DNA of 64,000 bases from Symsagittifera roscoffensis (GCF_963678635.1 NC_087070.1:41111831-41175830); one strand, 5' to 3'. Numbered from the stretch's first letter, positions 43,900 through 56,176 are shown. Numbers and translations are program-made. The notes: generated from the sequence alone by a model not told the origin.

Positions 43900-46800
43900 G
43901 TGTTGGACGTGTTGAACCCCAGCACCAGGTAGCGAGAGGAGTTTATCTCAGGTTAGTTGAAATGCTTCACCTCAGATTCTCCGAGAAAAAGGATTCTATT
44001 GTGGGATGATTTGAAAACGGGATATCTCATTTATGAATTCACGCAGGTCTCTAAAAACTTTCCATTGAAAGTACTCCTCACCTTGCATTTGAAAATATTT
44101 GACATGAATTAATCTATTCAATAAGTTTATTAGCTTATTATGCTTAGTATGTTGATCAGCTCCTTAGTGGAAGTCCAATATGTCATTCGAGAAAATATGT
44201 ATCATATATGTCGTTTTAGCATAACACCTTTTCCTAAACTTTTCCTTGACTATTTTTTTGGTCGGAATTAGTGAAGTGCAAAAACTGCCGTTTTCGGTCC
44301 ATCCTTTCGAGCCGCGGTACGGTCAATCGTGTCTAGCAAGTACTAAATATTTAAGACTCTTTGTAGAGAAAAGTTTTCGAGGATCTGTTTTTCTATGGTT
44401 TCCTCTTTTTGGTTCCATTTGGTTCGTGGGATCAGGGTTGAAGCGTATTCTTTCAATAGTCACCACCAGAAACTTTCTAGTCGGTCCTTGGTTAGCTTGC
44501 GCGATTTGTTGCTTAATATATTGGTATTTGTTTGGTCGTAGAATGAAGCTGCGGGAGCGTAAATGAAAGGCCTCCGAAGAAGGAAAAGATTGAGTGTAAG
44601 TGAGGGTAATGTGTCATTAATATCGCAACTTACTTGGGTCAGTGGTCTTGAATTGATGAGTACTTTTCCTTCTACTACAATAGTTGAAAAAAGATCCCCA
44701 GAAAGTCTGTCCGACCCTAAATTTAATAGAAAGACTCGTTTGATGATCAAAACGAGACATTTTCACACCCCACTAAAAAGAGGAGCAGATGGTGGGTTAT
44801 TGACTTCAGCTGAAGCTTGGTTGCTACTTCGTCTTTTTTTATTTTTAAGGGTTGTTTCATGATTTCTTTACATGCGGCGACAAAGTATGCTGCGTTATCC
44901 AAAAGAATTAATTTAGGAGAACCACGTCGTGCCATGCATCAACAATTTGCTGTCAAGCAGCTTTCAGTTGTCAGATTGTTGGTAGTTTCCACGTGGATTA
45001 CACGCGTTGTTGTACGACTAAAGAGACAAATGTAGTTTTTTTCAGTGGTATCTTTTTCAGCAATGTAGAACGGACTGCTGCAGTCAAGTCCAACGTTCTT
45101 AAATGGATATGGATTAGTTTCGATTAGGTTCATCGAAGCGCTGCCCAGGTAGATCAGACATGAAAGGATTTAAATTTTTCTCATGCAAATGGCGGCACAA
45201 AAACAGTGGTGGTGAATGTGTCTCTAGGTTTTACTGAGACCCAAAATTACGAATCTTTGTTGCAAGTTGTGTCGTAAAAACTCTCTGCCGAGGTGCATGC
45301 TTTTATGATGTGCGTTTTTGATCATAAATTGAATTGAAGGTTCCTTTGCATGGAGAAAAATAGGGTACTTAGTTGCATCTGGCATTGTTGAATGTCTCAG
45401 TCGTCCTCGTGCGCGATTAAGGTTACCATGAATAAATGGTGAGCATGGCAGTGAAGCAGCTTTGTTGTCCAATGCTTTGTTAGTAGTTAAACATTTAATA
45501 GTATCAGGGAAAGTAGCGTTTTGTGATTGCTCTCGTAGAGAAGAGTTTTTCGCCGTCTCCCGGTCGTCTATTCTTAAATGGCGTTTTTGTTTTTGCTGAA
45601 GAATGCCCTTGAGCTGTACAACACGAGCAGTTGTGCGGAGTAGACGATGCGAATCGAAAAACCTCAAAACTTCATTGATTGGTTCCCTTTTTGCGCTAGT
45701 AGAAATGTTTTCCTCTTTCACTGTTGCGTTGGTATGTAGAATTGCACTGTCGACTTTTAGTGTAGTAGTTCTCTCCTTAACTGTAGTTTTGAAAACCGGT
45801 TGAGTAACTGCGTCGTCCTGTAGTTTTGGTTGAGGCCAATCAAATTGTGCTAAGAGTAGAAATTCTTGTGGTTGCAACGAAAGTTGTTCCACGTCCTGAA
45901 CCGGGATACCTCTTGCAGCGTGATCGGCGGGAATCCGTTTACCGGGTTTATGATGCCACTGCTTGGGTTCAGAAACTGACAGAATTTCTTTAAATCTGTT
46001 CGTACAGTAAGAATTATGCTTTTCCGGTCTGCTGATCTATGCAAGTACCGTCATAGTATCCGTCCAGAAATGAATGGCGATGAAATTTAGTCGAGATTCT
46101 TCGGTTGTAATTTTGCAAAGACGTGCACCAATTAGTGCAGCTTGAAATTCGATTATGATTTCTTGGTTAAGTGGTGCTACCTTGGTTCTTCCAATCTTAA
46201 TTGATGATTGTTTGTCAGCTTAGTTCGGAATACGGATGTATATGCAAGCTGACACGGCGCACTGAGAAGCATTGGTGAAAACATTTAGTTGTATATCGCT
46301 GTGTCTGTCAATTTGGTAAATTTACCTCGGTAATTTTACAATATTATATTGTCAACACTGTCGGGTCTTTTTTTTGACAATTGGGATGTATAATTAAGGA
46401 ACTTTTTGATTTATACCAGATCGCTAAAGCTTTTGAAGCAAAATTTTGAGTGTAATGACAAACGGTGCTATTTGTGGATCAAAGTTTCTGGCTACAGTGG
46501 AGAGAATTTTTGCGTGGAGACTTTTTTTAGCCGTTTAATTGTTTTTGAGTACAGGCTGGATGATGATTGTCTCAGTCAAAGTATCCCATTTCACTCCCAA
46601 AATCCATTGAATGGTACTCTTGTTTTCAGTTTTGGGTTCGTTGAGAAAATCAAGCACTTCTGTAGTCCTCGATATAAACTTGGTTAAATTGAATCCTCAA
46701 TTTTGAATCATCACTTTTGAAGCTTAAGTTGATACCTGGGCTTCCAGTAGATTGTCATAAGATGAACGAACTCATCCATGTAGAAGCTGTTATGAATTAG

Positions 46801-49760
46801 TTGCTGTATGTTGGGTTCTTTGTTGCAGAAGTCGACGGCTGTTTGATGTAGTGCAAAGATCACGTTTGCGGGCGATCATTTGGCTACGAAGATTAAACAC
46901 GTTTAGTGATACTGCTTAACTCCTTGATTAGTCGGCCACAAGAATCGTAATACATTTTGATCGTCTTTTTTATGCCTATCTGCATAAACAGGCCTTATAT
47001 ATCACCAGAAACTGCTATTGGTTTTTTTTGTAAATCTCATTAGCAAACCAAACATGTTAATAAGTAGGTCCGGTCCCATCTGAGAGAAAAGCCCTTGAAT
47101 TTTGATGAACCATTTGCTTCACGTCGAATTTTACCAGGCTTCGGGAGATTTATAACCGGTTGGTGTGTTAGGTACCATATTCGTAATGGTGGTGGATGTA
47201 GGAAAATTTACATTTGTTATCATTATCAGTTGATGTAAAAATTTGTCATAGAGTTGCATTGTGAGTTTGTCGTTTTGCAGTCGCCGTTGAAGAGGTTAAA
47301 TTTGAGCTTTAGCCACAACGTAGTTGTTTGGCATTTATATTTTGTTCTTCCAAAGCAAAAAGATTCGGTAGCAAGATCCGTAATGTTGAATGCTTTAGTT
47401 CATAATTTCTAATTGTTTAGTATGTTTGCTTGCAAATGGTCCTTTAGTTAGTTCGAGTTATGTCAGACTCTTGGATTTTTCAAAATTTCCAACAATTTCA
47501 TTTAAGGAAGCTTCCTCGTGTTGCTTGATGTCTATGAAATTGGTTGGATGATAGTTTCACTGCTCATCCAAAGACGTTTGATGAAGCGGGCCGGTTATCG
47601 TCAATCCCAGCAAGTTGCGCGCTCCATTCGGACTGCTGGCAGGGTATTTGAAAACTTCCTTCTCTGCGGTCTGCCAGAAAGCGTCGACGCCAAGTAGAAT
47701 GTATACCGAATTGTCGACGAGATTAGGAAACGTGTCGAAGGCAGTCATACGGGGAACATATGTTGTTCAGTTTTGCGACATCTATCAAATCGAAGTTGAG
47801 CATTTCCACCGAGTACACTGATTGTAGGGTAAACGTAGCAGAAGTAGAGATGAAAGGTCCCATGTGTAGTTGAACTAAATTTGACGAAACAAGTTCCTCA
47901 CTGAAAGCACCACTAATGCTCAATTCAACTGTTCCACTGGGTTTACAGTGTAAAGTGTCAGCTGTGCATTTCAGGACATAAGAACAGCTGTGCAATTGTC
48001 CAGAATTGTGTAGCAAGGAACCGCTTTGTTGTTGCTTTTTTGAAATTTATGGGCATAAACTGGAGTTGGTTTTTGGAACCGTATTTTGCATTCACTTGGT
48101 TTCCAAATTGATATTGTTGGATTTCTGAGTATGCCGCTGCTCATATTTATCCTGATTCCTGTGTAAAGTAGAGTGATGTTTTCCACCGCAGTTGTCTATG
48201 ATACGACGTCTCGCAGAAGTACACTCAGTTGACTAATGGTTACTTAGCCACTTGAAGCACAACTGCTTATCCTTCACTAATTGAGTTTTTTTTGCGTAGT
48301 TAACTTTAAAAAAGCTGGGCAGTGTAGTGGTCTTAATTGTTCAGCGGAATTAACCACCCGAATTTTTTTGTTCATTCTTGAAGTTATTCTGTTTTTAGGT
48401 ATGTTGGCTATTAGGTATTTGTTTCCCGTAAAAGTGCGTGGTGAATCGGGTAAAACGTCTCAGTTTTCGCGAGCTCTAGAGTAAATATTAAGCCAGTCAG
48501 ATCTTTGAGTGTAGCACAGTCCATTATGTACGCAGTATTCTTCCCAATTGAACAAGACTGCTGGAGGAAGTTAAGAGCGAGCAGGTCGAGTAAAGTTAGT
48601 CGAGTTCAAGTCGGATGTTTAGTTGTTAATTCGAAAGTGTTCACCAGCTTGCGTGGAAAAGCAGCGAATCCAACGAACGTTTGAGGTTCATTAAAATACA
48701 GTCGCTCAAAATTTTCCAGCTTCCTAGTAAACGCTGCAACAACGAAGTTAGGTTGCCACATCTGCAAGTTAGCTCCGCTATTATTTGAGTAAGCTGTGAA
48801 AAATTCCTGAGGTAGCTCTCCACAAGGTTTTTTGGTTCATCGACACACAGGGACTAGCGATAAGTTATTTTTCCACATCATTTAAGTTGGGATTGTTTCC
48901 TATTGCAGTTTGGAACAGCTCAAACCAATTTTTCCATTCTAATGGATTACCATCGACCTTTGGGAGCCTAATATCAGGAACCTTGAAACCATAGAGACAG
49001 TAATGAAAAGCGTTGTTGCTCGTGTCCGATTAGTACAATAGATATCGTGATTGACTGGAGTCACGATTTTTGAACACGTCGATCCGTAGAGTGCATATTG
49101 AGACGATTAGCACCAGCCTGTGGTTGTTGTAGTGATAGATTCAGTGGATATTGACCATTTCCGGAGAATTCTGGGTTCTTATAGGAACCAGGTCGATCGT
49201 AGATATCGTCATATTGTCGTCGATGTGATGGCCATGGAAACTGTTGCATCACTCTCGAGTTCTCTGTCGTAGTGAATATTCTTTGATCAGTGTAGCCGTA
49301 GCGTATTGGTGGGCGAAACGCAAAAGGGTTTAGATAGTACCGCTGTTGTAGTAGTAACAAAACTAATGGGTGCCGCAGAAACGTTAGACTTGTTGTTATA
49401 AGTTTTAGTTGAAGTTCACACAGGAATACTAGTACTGGCAGGGATCGTAAGTGAAGATAGTTGAAGAGTAGAGTGACTGGAGCTGTAATCTTTCTGTATT
49501 CTGTTGTAGTTTTTTTCGTACCGTCGCATTTGTTTCATTAGCGAACATTTGCGACTTCGTAGGGAAGATGCATCATTAAGGAGGTTTTGCACGTCTGCTA
49601 GAGGGCATGACGCTTCATCTCCTGCCAATTCTTCAATTTATTGGAGTTTCAAAAGCTTGATAGCCGTTATTTTAACATCCTCTAATTCTGTAAATTGTGC
49701 AGTTTTGCTGCTAAGTTATCGTTCAAGGATCTCATAAGTAGTCTGGCAAAACGTCCATTC
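43900..49760 (-). mobile_element. BEL/Pao LTR retrotransposon, broken fossil
   Basis: Read on the minus strand the parts are in family order: gag-like with coiled coil and a DUF1759-type region (about 49.65-48.6 kb, with LPKVDGNPLEWKNW near 48.97); protease zone (48.2-47.5, with ILLGVDAFWQ); reverse transcriptase and RNase H zone (47.4-45.9, YxDD-box region near 46.77); integrase zinc-binding region (45.89-45.22); integrase core (45.13-44.46, with SRPLT). LTRs were not identified. The element is broken in well over ten places and is old. BEL/Pao is known only from animals. Confidence 0.8.
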
Positions 49761-50373
49761 GTTTATGCGCGCTGGTGAGATTTTTGGAGCCATCGTTAAA
49801 ATAGTGAAAAGATTATGGGAATGGTATATAAATGTTAGAACAGAAGTTATGAAATGGATGGAAGTAGGATTACATATCTATTGTTTTTTTTGTAAACACA
49901 AGACAGGCACGGTCCTGTTGGCACTACAAGCGTGCGCATTTCGTCTAGACTTTTTATAAGATTTTGAGAACCCTTCCGGGTTATGTGACATTCGACCAGA
50001 ATGGACAAAATGCAATCTCTGCAGTCTAGGAATTTTTAGCAGCGAACCTTCCGAATTGGCGATTTAGAAGAATTAAGAACGTTATTCGAACGATTAGACA
50101 AATCGTGAAGGCTGAAGGATTCGAAAATTCCTAAATTTTAAATTTTCGAAGTGATGACGTATCAATTCTCAGAAACGTCAAAAACGGCCATTTTGACAGA
50201 AAGGCTAAAAAGCAACACAACAACGATAGTTGCGCTGACGAAGACAACGAAGATTGTGATAAAAAAAACCACAAAGAGAAACAGAAGTAACAGAGACCGC
50301 TCCGAGTTGCAACTATTGTGTCGCTACAATAGTTGCAAAGCAGTTGCTAACAACAGTGAGGGGTGGAAACCAG

Positions 50374-50440
50374 CCTTCCGGGTTACAGAGAAATCAAGCT
50401 TAACGTGCTTGATTCAGTGGATTCGAGAATCCGGAGGGGT
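50374..50440 (+). ncRNA. Structured unit 1 (paired-helix motif)
   Basis: CCTTCCGGGTT (50374-50384) pairs with AATCCGGAGGG (50428-50438) over 11 bp with two G-U pairs. Inside, AATCAAGC (50392-50399) pairs with GCTTGATT (50407-50414) around the loop TTAACGT. The alternative GGATTC/GAATCC hairpin on the 3' side would make a three-way junction. It is closely related to unit 5 at 52146. Whether it is transcribed is unknown. Confidence 0.5.
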
Positions 50441-51055
50441 TTCGGGACTGAGATTTTTATCATTTTATATGAACTTTTAGCTTCCCTGTCATGTCCTGAA
50501 TTGAATTTGATTAACATCCGAATTCATTCTACTAAGATGAGAAGCTAAGAGTTGGGGGAAAGGGTTGATCCATCTTCGATGGAGATGATGATTTTTATCT
50601 ACTGAACAAAAACAATAATAATTCAATGAATAGTAGTAGCCCTGTTTTTAGGAGGGGTCTGGGGATACTGAGACCCAGCCATGAGCTCACTATTTTTGCA
50701 TGTAATTAAATTAATTTGAGTGTTTTGACCGAAGCCGAAAGCAGTAACGTTTTTTGTCGACCCGATGTTAGAAAAGACCACCGAAAGTACTGGCTTGGTA
50801 GAGACGATGAAAAGCATGTAAAGCTCTGTTTAGACGTTAGCCAGTCGTCTTAGGACTTAGTTTTATTTTCCGTCGATATGTATCTTCCGGGCGAATGTTA
50901 CATAGATGTTTTTATGGCGCTCCTGGGTGTTATTTTTTTTAAACATCATGACCGGCAGAACCGTTAACGAGCACACCGCGCCGAGCGGATGCTCACATTA
51001 ACGCCCTTAATAGGCCTAAACCGTCGGGGCGGAAGGGTAGTTCGGAACGCGGAAG

Positions 51056-51120
51056 CCTTCCGGATTACCGTGAATAGCTTTTTAACCTAGTTAAGACCGA
51101 AATTCACGAATCAGGAAGGG
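51056..51120 (+). ncRNA. Structured unit 2
   Basis: CCTTCC and GATT (51056-51066) pair with AATC and GGAAGG (51109-51119) across a 1x1 mismatch. CGTGAAT (51069-51075) pairs with ATTCACG (51102-51108). At the tip TTAAC and GTTAA close a CTA loop. Same plan as unit 1 with different helix sequences. Confidence 0.45.
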
Positions 51121-51426
51121 TGGGGGGATCGGCCATTCCCTCGTTCCCTGAGAGGTTTGTGACCAAAAACACTTAAAGATATATATAAAACCAAACAAAA
51201 AGTAGTATAGTACCCAAGAAAAACAAAAAACATAAAAAAAATAACCGAAAAAACCAAAAACAGTAAAAAAGTAAAAAATCAGTAGAAATCATCTCCCCAG
51301 ACAGGATGTGATCCAACCCTCCCGTTTGTTGTTGATAGATATATTGTTGTTACAGGCATTTATATCAGTCAGGATTGATAAGATCAGTTTTGTAGCCCGT
51401 TTGTGAGGCTTGTACTGTAGGGTTAT

Positions 51427-51505
51427 TTGAGCATTTAAGCACGTTAATGATAAATTGCGCTCAATCCGGAAGGGTCAGCTGATTTGCGCTCAATTCGGAA
51501 GGGTC
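51427..51505 (+). ncRNA. Structured unit 3 with repeated 3' motif
   Basis: TTGAGC pairs with GCTCAA around a TTAA-containing interior, followed directly by TCCGGAAGGGTC. The block GCGCTCAATCCGGAAGGGTC is then repeated with one change 29 bp later. The outer partner is not clear, so this unit is less certain than units 1, 2 and 5. Confidence 0.3.
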
Positions 51506-51667
51506 TTGGGAGAAGACTCATCCGGCAAGCAGTACAAGGAGCAACAAGAAGGGTCTCAACGACAACAACAATCGACTGTTGGGTATCGTTAACAAGTTTC
51601 GTATCCCTTTTGGTATAAAAATTAAGATAGTAATCTGTGGGGGGCTCGACAGTGCTGCACTGTAGTG

Positions 51668-51736
51668 ACCCTTCACCGAACTGCGAATATCCGAGTTAAG
51701 CACCTTAATTCGGATATTAAACTAACCCGGAGGGGT
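51668..51736 (+). ncRNA. Structured unit 4
   Basis: ACCCTTC (51668-51674) pairs with GGAGGGGT (51729-51736, one bulge). AATATCCGA (51686-51694) pairs perfectly with TCGGATATT (51710-51718). TTAAG and CTTAA close the tip around CAC. The plan of outer C/G-rich stem, inner helix and TTAA-bearing tip is the same as in units 1, 2 and 5. Confidence 0.45.
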
Positions 51737-52145
51737 ATAGTATTACTAATATTATTTTTATATAGCCTATATTAACACTCTTATACCGTTTTTCAGTGAA
51801 AAACACAGAAAGCAGACCGGTTTTTAGGGTCAAAATAGCGATACTTTGATCCCCCCACAAGTCGCGATTTTTGAGATATCGATATTTTTTTGAAACGGAA
51901 AAAAGCACTAAAGTAGTGTGTTACATCGTAACTGCACTAACATAATAGATAGAACCGGTTAATTTTAGTTCGAAAGTGGTTGGAACTTTTTTGGAACCAA
52001 AAACCAAAATTTCGTGATATTTGAGAAAACGAAACAACATAAATTCAGAAAAGTTTTTGAAATTTTTGAGTTAGAACAGTAAAAACAGTTGTTCGGACAA
52101 CTTCCACTAGTGAATCTACAAGTTTTAAAACCCGCTACCCGAAAG

Positions 52146-52212
52146 CCTTCCGGGTTGCAGGAAAATCGAACTTAACGTGTTTGATTTGGTGGATTCATCA
52201 ATCCGGAGGGGT
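52146..52212 (+). ncRNA. Structured unit 5 (covaries with unit 1)
   Basis: The outer stem CCTTCCGGGTT with AATCCGGAGGG is identical to unit 1. The inner helix is AATCGAAC with GTTTGATT. Compared with unit 1, one pair changed from G-C to A-U on both sides and one from A-U to G-U, while the loop TTAACGT is unchanged. That is direct evidence for selection on, or copying under constraint of, the folded form. Confidence 0.5.
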
Positions 52213-52559
52213 ACAGGTAGCATAGTTTTTCGCAAATTTTTTTCAACTAAAGCGTTTTAGATCGGGTCTTTTGCATTGAACTAGAAGAGAATAGGCCTTC
52301 TGAGCTCGGATCAATAACTTATGAGTCGAAAGGACCAGATTTGCGGAAAAAGTTAGGCGGAACCTATAATAGAATAATTTCTTGACTTTAGAAAAAAAGA
52401 CGTTTTGGTTAATAACTTTGGAACTACTGGGCATATCCAGTTGATCTTGGTACCAATAGATGAGAAATTAGCTGAGCTTACTGATAGGGACAAAAGTTTT
52501 TCGGAAAAGTAAGCTTGAAAATTTTTTCAGATTGTTTTTAGCAAGTTCAGAGGGCGCAG

Positions 52560-54030
52560 AGAAATGATCGCATGACAAGCAACCTGAAAAGGTGGATCGA
52601 GAATGGTTCTGCGGATAAAGGGGACCTCGAGGAAGATAGTTATCGCATCCTGAGACAATACTTCATGCAGAAGGAAGGGAGGTTATATTTGAACAAGGAC
52701 GGGATTGTGGCTTGCAAAAGAAGGGAGGAAGACAGAGTCCTATACAAGTATAACGCGATAGTGTTACCGCAACTCTATCAGACAGAGCTAATATTCAGGT
52801 CACATGATCAGATGGGCCATCAGGGGATCGACAAAGTATATCAGAGGATCCTGAAGCGCTTTGAGTGGCCTGGGATGAAAAAAGCATGCGAGAAGTGGGT
52901 AACAGCATGTCTGTCATGCCAACAGGTCAAGGATCCAAGGAAGTTGCGATTTCCTTTACAATCGATTGAGTCGTCTGAATTCAACGAGGTGGTGCAGATA
53001 GATCACCAAAAGATATGCATGACAGACAATGGTTATAATCAGGTGCTGGTCATGATAGATCATTTTACGAAGTATGCAGAGGCCGTGCCCTGCATAACTG
53101 CCTCGGCGGAAGAGACATGCAACCACCTGATCAATACGTGGATAGCAAGACATGGTTGTCCGATGACGTTTCAATCGGATAATTGAACAGCTTTCGTAGG
53201 AGAGCTTACAAAAGAGCTTATGAGACGCTCACAGGTCGCTCAGGCTCACTCCACGACATACCCTCCTCAGACGAATGGCTTTGTGGAAAGACAGAATAGG
53301 ACGTTAGTGTCGATGCTGAGAGTATATTGATCCAGGTACATGACCGATTGGGACAGATACCTTCCACAGGTGATGGGAGCATATAACAGCACGCAACACT
53401 CCGCCACCGGAGTCAGTCTACACATGATGCTAACTGGACACGAAAAGTCTTTACCCTTAACCTTCTTCTACCAAGAGTATGAGGGAAAGAAAACGTCCCC
53501 ACAGGTCTACGTGAGGGATGTGATCAGACGCCAACAGGAGTTGAACGATTTGTGTAGACGAAATACTCAGCAAGCACAGGCAAGGCAGAGGAAAAGATTC
53601 GACAAGAAAGCAGCTGGTGCAAAGGCTTACTCGGTGGGAGACTACGTATGGGTATTTCAGAACGTTATACCACCAAAGGGGACGAAAAAGCTCCTAAAAA
53701 ATGGAGGGGACCCTTCATGATTACAAAGGTGCACCAGGAGGGACGCTTTTATAGACTGAGTACTGGCCGAGCCGCCCACTACGAGAACATCAAGCCAGAC
53801 AATCCATCGACAGAAGACTGGTGTATACCTGCAGACATGGAAGAAGGGGATTATCTAATGATGAATCCTGCTTGTGAGGTCAATGAAAAGGGCACCAGGG
53901 AGAAGAAAGATGGAAACGAAGTCGTAGAGGAAGGTACGGATACACCGCTGGACCTGGATCCAAACGAGGAGATCGAAGCGGACGATGAAACCTTACCCTA
54001 CGCAGAGGAAGATTGGTAGGATCCCGAACA
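52560..54030 (+). mobile_element. Ty3/gypsy-type integrase, broken fossil
   Basis: In family order: the HHCC zinc-binding region (H and H at SHDQMGHQG, C and C at CLSCQQ, near 52.80-52.92 kb), the catalytic core of the DDE type (near 53.0-53.32, including FQSDN and TNGFVERQNR), and a C-terminal part with RGPFMITKVHQEGRFYRL (near 53.7) followed by an acidic tail. Integrase inserts retroelement cDNA into the host genome. No reverse transcriptase or RNase H is seen upstream, so the pol region is incomplete here. The region is broken in about three places, but the codons remain in good order, suggesting a fairly young fossil. Confidence 0.8.
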
Positions 54031-54049
54031 GATAGAGGTTCCCAAGAAC

Positions 54050-54925
54050 TTGGAACCGGATCTTCCGTTCACGATACAGACTCGTCAGAAGGACGGGACG
54101 AGACCAAGAAAGAAATATAATCCTTACGGTGACGACTTTGTAGTGGATAGGATAGATCTGAAGAAGATAGTGGAGGAAGTAGTGGGTCTAGAGGAAATAA
54201 CTGTGTCACAAGACATTGACATAGTCGATGATCGGGACGATGAGTGGGTTGACGACTGGTCGAAACCCGAGATAGAATTCGACGACGAGCAACAGCAGTC
54301 ATATGAACAAGACTTGACAAACCTGCGTGTCTTAGAGTGGCTGAATGAAACGACCCCGGATCCTGAGGAGACCAGTGTCACGATTCAAGACGTAGATCGT
54401 GAAAGCATGAAATACATCAAGACCGAACGAGATGATCCTTCCTGGGCTGCCGAGGAAGGACGACTACTCATTCCAGCTTCTAACCTCGACTTGATACCCG
54501 GTATGCGATCGACGGGGACGTCGATCGATATTTTTGTCCGGGGAGTGGGGGTAGGACTTACCCACACTGAAAACTTGATAATAAAAAAATTAAGAATAGC
54601 AAGAGAAACAGGAGACTTAGAAGCAAAAACAGGCGATGAACCTAAGAAACCTGACATAGGCAGGGTAGTTGAGTCATATTTTAACTTACCAAATGAATAT
54701 TCAAGTAACATAATACTAGCAGACAGTGATTTCATACTCACAAATAGAACATGTGCGATAGCAATCACAGCAGACACGAGTTTTAGGACAGCGTTAGCGG
54801 CAGACTTTAAGAGAGAATACAAAAACGTGGAATTCCTTCCGAAGCAAAGACCAGAGATAGGGGGCGTAGCGGCCTTACCTCCGGCGGCGTCGCAGATACC
54901 GGAAAATACCTATGCTTCTTGGTAA
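54050..54925 (+). other. Open frame after integrase, unknown domain (fossil element part)
   Basis: A 291-codon open frame without an ATG at its left edge, probably part of the element's polyprotein in life. Its N-terminal third has RPRKKYNPYGDDFVVD, then a strongly acidic middle (DDRDDEWVDDW). The C-terminal 120 residues look globular (LILADSDF-like text and NRTCAIAI) and end in a Pro/Ala-rich tail. I do not recognise the domain. Base composition and codon use match the ORFs to the right. Confidence 0.5.
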
Positions 54926-54929
54926 CGAG

Positions 54930-55555
54930 GGCGACGGAGAAGCAGCACGTGGACGCAGAGAACCTAGTCTTGTCCTTGACGAGGCTGAGGGACTTCCTCG
55001 TGGAAATGGACGTGAAGGGCTCTCGCTTCCAGTGTACGATCCAAACAGAGGAAGATTGCATCCTCGGGAATTGTACGCGCTTGTACACGTGATATTCTCT
55101 GATACGAATATACAAGTATATCTACATAAGAAATATTACTTAAGTATAGGCTGAGTGACGTGCGAGAGGGTGTTAGGCCAAAGACTAAGATGTATGTAAT
55201 GTGTGATATGTGTGTTATGTTATGTTATGTATTAGGTTATTAAGATCGTGGGTAAGAAGGGGTTAGTGACCATGGACAACTGAATGACGATCTTAGGAAT
55301 AGATCCAAAGTTTGGACTGTCCAATCTTAGGTCGAATTCCAAAATTTTAGAGACCGATTGATTTTAATAAATTTTAGGATAAATATCTTTTTATCTGAAC
55401 TGTTTTTAAGCAAATTTTAGCATTTTAGCGATATATGTTAAGACGAAACTGACAAATGTGATATTCGTGACCTTTTCTAGATCCTGATTGATCGTTTAAT
55501 TACTCACTTGAGTCAAATCTTTGAATCAAAACCGAATCGAACTTGAAAGAATAGA
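54930..55555 (+). other. Spacer between pol-type and multi-ORF parts, possible LTR or leader
   Basis: Coding character stops near 55150. A short TGTGTTATGTTATGTTATG repeat lies near 55210 and an AATAAA signal near 55366. Composition becomes AT-rich until the ATG at 55556. This could be the end of one element copy and the beginning of the next, or an internal leader for the downstream ORFs. Terminal repeats could not be shown within the window. Confidence 0.35.
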
Positions 55556-56176
55556 ATGGATAACTTCAGCTTGGATGAATTGATGGACCTGGCAGAGGCA
55601 TATGTGGGACCGATGGTAGATATGATCTATCGTCGGCTGATGGAACGAGACTTCGCTCTGAAGGACCCAGAGGTAGTCATGTTGCTGACCGCCCTGATCA
55701 ACATCTTGGGGCATGACAACCGTGGGGACCGCCCCACGGAAGTCCTGTTGATGGCAGCATATGGAGAGAGGGGAGTACTAGACCGCCCGAACATGAGAGT
55801 GATGAGGTGGAGAAACGGGGCTCTCTCAGGGAGTGACTTGGCGAATGAGCCTGGATTGGGAATTTCTAGGACTTACCAACCAGGTGAGATGCCTATGCCC
55901 TCCAAGCCCAAACATGGGCTGACGAGAATGCATCAGGAGATGAACAGCGAGGCGGCCTCGTCTGGTTCGCCACTGAGAGCAGCTGTGCCACCAAAAAGGG
56001 CGAAAGTAGGACAGAAGGTTCAGACGAACCAAACCATGCAAGATCTGGATGAGATGAACGATGAACTGAAAAGTACGAAGAAGGAGCTGGACGAAATGAC
56101 CAAAAGCAAGCAGGGTGAAGAAATTGAGCGCTTGAGGCAGGACTACAAAAAGAGCTATCGGAACAGATGGCGTTGA
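55556..56176 (+). CDS. Virus-like element ORF, 206 aa, coiled coil
   Basis: This is the first ORF of the multi-ORF part and starts at a good ATG. Residues 1-60 look helical and acidic (LDELMDLAEAYVGPMVDMIY); the middle is Gly/Pro-rich; a basic patch PPKRAKV could be a nuclear signal. The last 60 residues (LDEMNDELKSTKKELDEM and onward) form a probable coiled coil ending in a basic tip. No family is recognised. The frame overlaps the next ORF's ATG by 10 nt. A structural or gag-like assembly role is possible from its position and coiled coil, but that is only a guess. Confidence 0.55.
   Translation: MDNFSLDELMDLAEAYVGPMVDMIYRRLMERDFALKDPEVVMLLTALINILGHDNRGDRPTEVLLMAAYGERGVLDRPNMRVMRWRNGALSGSDLANEPGLGISRTYQPGEMPMPSKPKHGLTRMHQEMNSEAASSGSPLRAAVPPKRAKVGQKVQTNQTMQDLDEMNDELKSTKKELDEMTKSKQGEEIERLRQDYKKSYRNRWR

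Larger units (their letters stand above)
49950..52550. other. Non-coding region with recurrent foldback units
   Basis: This 2.6-kb stretch between the BEL/Pao fossil and the gypsy-type integrase has no credible coding frame. Motifs CCTTCCGG and CCGGAGGGG (or CCGGAAGGG) recur and mark the outer stems of short foldback units, listed separately. An A-rich stretch lies at 51160-51290. It could be an LTR or leader region of the element to its right; direct repeats long enough to prove an LTR were not found. Confidence 0.45.

Noticed and set aside
50374-50440. Hammerhead ribozyme or tRNA in the foldback units
   Set aside because: The hammerhead core CUGANGA/GAAA is absent, and T-arm-like GATTCGAGAATCC is not kept in the sister unit.
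49950-52550. LTR of the gypsy-type element
   Set aside because: Plausible by position, but I found no second copy of this region within the window and no target duplication, so it is not called.
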